From: Pseudomonadota bacterium
GTDB lineage: Bacteria; Pseudomonadota; Gammaproteobacteria; Steroidobacterales; Steroidobacteraceae
Length of the DNA stretch: 17,088 bases
Assembly (NCBI GenBank): GCA_023391335.1
Contig: JAEWBG010000109.1
Location: 1-17,088 of the forward strand
Reading direction: 5' to 3'
Shown: piece by piece, positions 16,344-17,088 of the stretch
Position numbering within the stretch: position 1 is the stretch's first letter
How the letters are laid out: each line of letters opens with the position of its first letter
Notes under the pieces: model-generated
Told to the model about the DNA's origin: nothing
Databases searched by the model: none
Seen by the model: only the letters and a program-made list of their open reading frames with translations
Program-made: the position numbers and the translations under genes

Positions 16344-16730
16344 TCAGGCCAGAGTCGGCGGACCGCGAATCGGCTCGGTTTGAGGAGGAGTAAGAGACGG
16401 CTGCGCAGGCTCGACTAGCCAAAGCGTGAGTGCGCGTGCAGGAGAGTTCGGTTCGAAAGTGGGGATGTACGCAAGATCGGCAGGGCCCGTGAGGCCATAT
16501 GGGCAGATCGAGCGCTCGTGCGCCTCTGAATGGTGATGACCGCCCGCCTGCGCGTGATGGTGATGTTGTGCATGGGCATCGGTTGCAGCCGGTGCGGCGA
16601 TGCTGGAACAGAATGTGATCGCCATCGCACCGTTCTCGCTCCCCAACATGAACCCCACGGGCACGAAGGCGCGCAGCGCGAACAGCGGCAGCAGCCATAC
16701 GATCCAGGGTTTCAAACGAGCGCGATTCAT
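16344..16730 (-). CDS. His-rich DUF2946 family protein
   Basis: This 128-residue protein has one N-terminal hydrophobic segment (W-I-V-W-L-L-P-L-F-A-L-R-A-F-V-P-V-G-F-M, 9-28), then C41, a His cluster (H53, HHHH 56-59, HHH 65-67, H71), C76-P, and the C-terminal R-G-P-P (122-125). The R/L-P-x-G-F-M opening, spaced Cys-Pro and terminal R-x-P-P are the recognisable pattern of DUF2946, a family often found beside TonB-dependent receptors with suspected copper or heme roles (from memory). The ATG at 16730 is preceded closely by TATACT (16743-16748). A longer frame to 16760 would overlap that box. It is probably the first gene of the operon that continues into the receptor. A metal-buffering role is an inference. 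Confidence 0.82.
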   Translation of the reverse strand: MNRARLKPWIVWLLPLFALRAFVPVGFMLGSENGAMAITFCSSIAAPAATDAHAQHHHHAQAGGHHHSEAHERSICPYGLTGPADLAYIPTFEPNSPARALTLWLVEPAQPSLTPPQTEPIRGPPTLA

Positions 16731-16742
16731 AGCGGGTGCGAG

Positions 16743-16748
16743 AGTATA
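16743..16748 (-). promoter_or_regulatory. Possible -10 box before the DUF2946 operon
   Basis: On the minus strand TATACT (five of six matches to TATAAT) ends 12 bases before the ATG at 16730. The message would start with a leader of only about 5-6 bases, and there is no Shine-Dalgarno sequence. A convincing -35 box is not visible at the ideal spacing; a TTGATA lies further upstream. Tentative. Confidence 0.4.
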
Positions 16749-16813
16749 GCCTTGGGGCACGACCTACATGCCTCGCGGATCCACGTATCAAGTAGCAAAA
16801 CCTAGCGTCTCAA

Positions 16814-16828
16814 GTCACCTGACGTGAC
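16814..16828. promoter_or_regulatory. GTCAC-N5-GTGAC inverted repeat
   Basis: GTCAC CTGAC GTGAC is a perfect five-base inverted repeat upstream of the DUF2946 gene, about 65 bases before the possible -10 box. It could be a regulator site, but its distance and short arms also allow chance. Confidence 0.3.
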
Positions 16829-16863
16829 GCGCTCGCGCGCGGTTCCCCGAGAATGAAGATGAG

Positions 16864-16968
16864 ACGTAACACAAAGAGCACAAAAGGGACACAAAGATGC
16901 ACAAAGACGCTTGCTCCGAAGATGTATTTTTTGATGCTCTCTGTATCTCTTTGTGTGCTTTGTGTGGC
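16864..16968. repeat. Palindromic CACAAAG repeat tract, copy d
   Basis: The left arm has ACAAAR units at 16871, 16880, 16891 and 16901, nine to eleven bases apart. The right arm (about 16937-16968) has CTCTTTGTGTGCTTTGTGTG, the inverse of the left arm, so the whole tract can fold back. The left arm begins with the 22 bases shared with 3241-3262. Open frames through it give N-T-K-S-T-K-G-T-like peptides that I regard as non-coding. Between 16761 and the IS end at about 16966 I see no gene. Confidence 0.75.
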
Positions 16969-17088
16969 CGGCTCAACTGATCAGCGCAACACTTTCTGCC
17001 AGCTTTTCTGCTGGCGTTTGGAACTGCAATGTCTCACGAGGTCGGCCGTTGAGTCGATGGGCAATGCGATCTAAATGAGCTTGTGAGT
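16966..17088 (-). mobile_element. End of an IS30-family insertion sequence (partial)
   Basis: The element enters from the right edge of the window. On the minus strand GTGTTGCGCTGATCAGTTGA, running into GCCGG, resembles the IS30-family terminal inverted repeat, which typically reads GTGTTGCACTTCAGATTTGA. It overlaps the end of the transposase gene and stops next to the right arm of the palindromic repeat. The exact boundary near 16966-16970 cannot be fixed without the other end. Confidence 0.65.
16973..17088 (-). CDS. IS30-family transposase, C-terminal end (partial)
   Basis: The minus strand encodes the final 37 or so residues of a transposase, entering at the window edge and ending with the TGA at 16973-16975. 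The peptide contains L-D-R-I-A-H-R-L-N-G-R-P-R-E-T-L and then F-Q-T-P-A-E-K-L-A-E. L-N-x-R-P-R-x-T-L-x-F-x-T-P-A-E is the classic IS30-family C terminus after the DDE catalytic core. The start and the catalytic residues lie outside the window, so I cannot tell whether the gene is intact. The last codons overlap the terminal inverted repeat of the element. Confidence 0.85.
   Translation of the reverse strand, partial: SQAHLDRIAHRLNGRPRETLQFQTPAEKLAESVALIS

Noticed and set aside
16853..17074. 73-codon plus-strand frame with an N-T-K-S-T-K-G-T start
   Set aside because: It translates the palindromic repeat tract and then the antisense of the IS30 transposase end.

Overview
The window looks like chromosomal DNA from a gammaproteobacterium of moderately high GC content. 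Two large TonB-dependent receptors, periplasmic carbohydrate-active proteins and intergenic repeat families fit the Xanthomonadales / Steroidobacterales / Nevskiales area. That placement is an inference from gene content; no taxonomic marker gene is present. I see no rRNA, tRNA or CRISPR array.

Layout, left to right. (1) 206-2875 (+): a secreted GH3 enzyme of the plant-type beta-xylosidase group with an inserted PA14 domain. Copies of a G/C-rich hairpin repeat in opposite orientations lie on either side of it (83-121 and 3008-3055). (2) 3336-5728 (+): a two-gene unit encoding a Rieske mononuclear-iron oxygenase alpha subunit and an AdiC-like (arginine/agmatine antiporter-like) APC transporter. 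The natural reading is import, or exchange, of an amine or amino-acid-like substrate followed by its oxidation. (3) 5741-10380 (-): a TonB-dependent receptor followed by an exported six-hairpin (glycogen-debranching-like) glycosidase, a small carbohydrate-uptake unit that converges on the transporter. (4) 10623-11462 (-): a protein made of two tandem MmcQ/YjbR domains. (5) 11522-11839 (+): a Gdx/SugE-type small multidrug resistance transporter, probably a guanidinium exporter. (6) 11874-16730 (-): a likely operon. In transcription order it encodes a His-rich DUF2946 protein, a TonB-dependent receptor, an exported beta-propeller (BNR) protein fused to a C-terminal thioredoxin fold, and a small exported 3D-domain protein. 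Receptor and propeller-thioredoxin genes share an ATGA stop/start overlap. The His-rich DUF2946 protein and the Cys/His motifs of the propeller point to metal (copper is my best guess) or thiol chemistry in the periplasm. (7) 16973-17088 (-): the 3' end of an IS30-family transposase running off the window, with its terminal repeat next to a palindromic repeat tract.

A second repeat family, imperfect tandem ACAGAG/ACAAAG units with about 9-nt spacing, occurs at four intergenic places (about 2915-2938, 3241-3262, 7800-7827, 16864-16968). Where open frames run through it they give spurious S-T-E / N-T-K-rich peptides; this affects the apparent N terminus of the glycosidase at 5741.

The part I consider most worth a second look is region 6, followed by the Rieske-antiporter pair in region 2.
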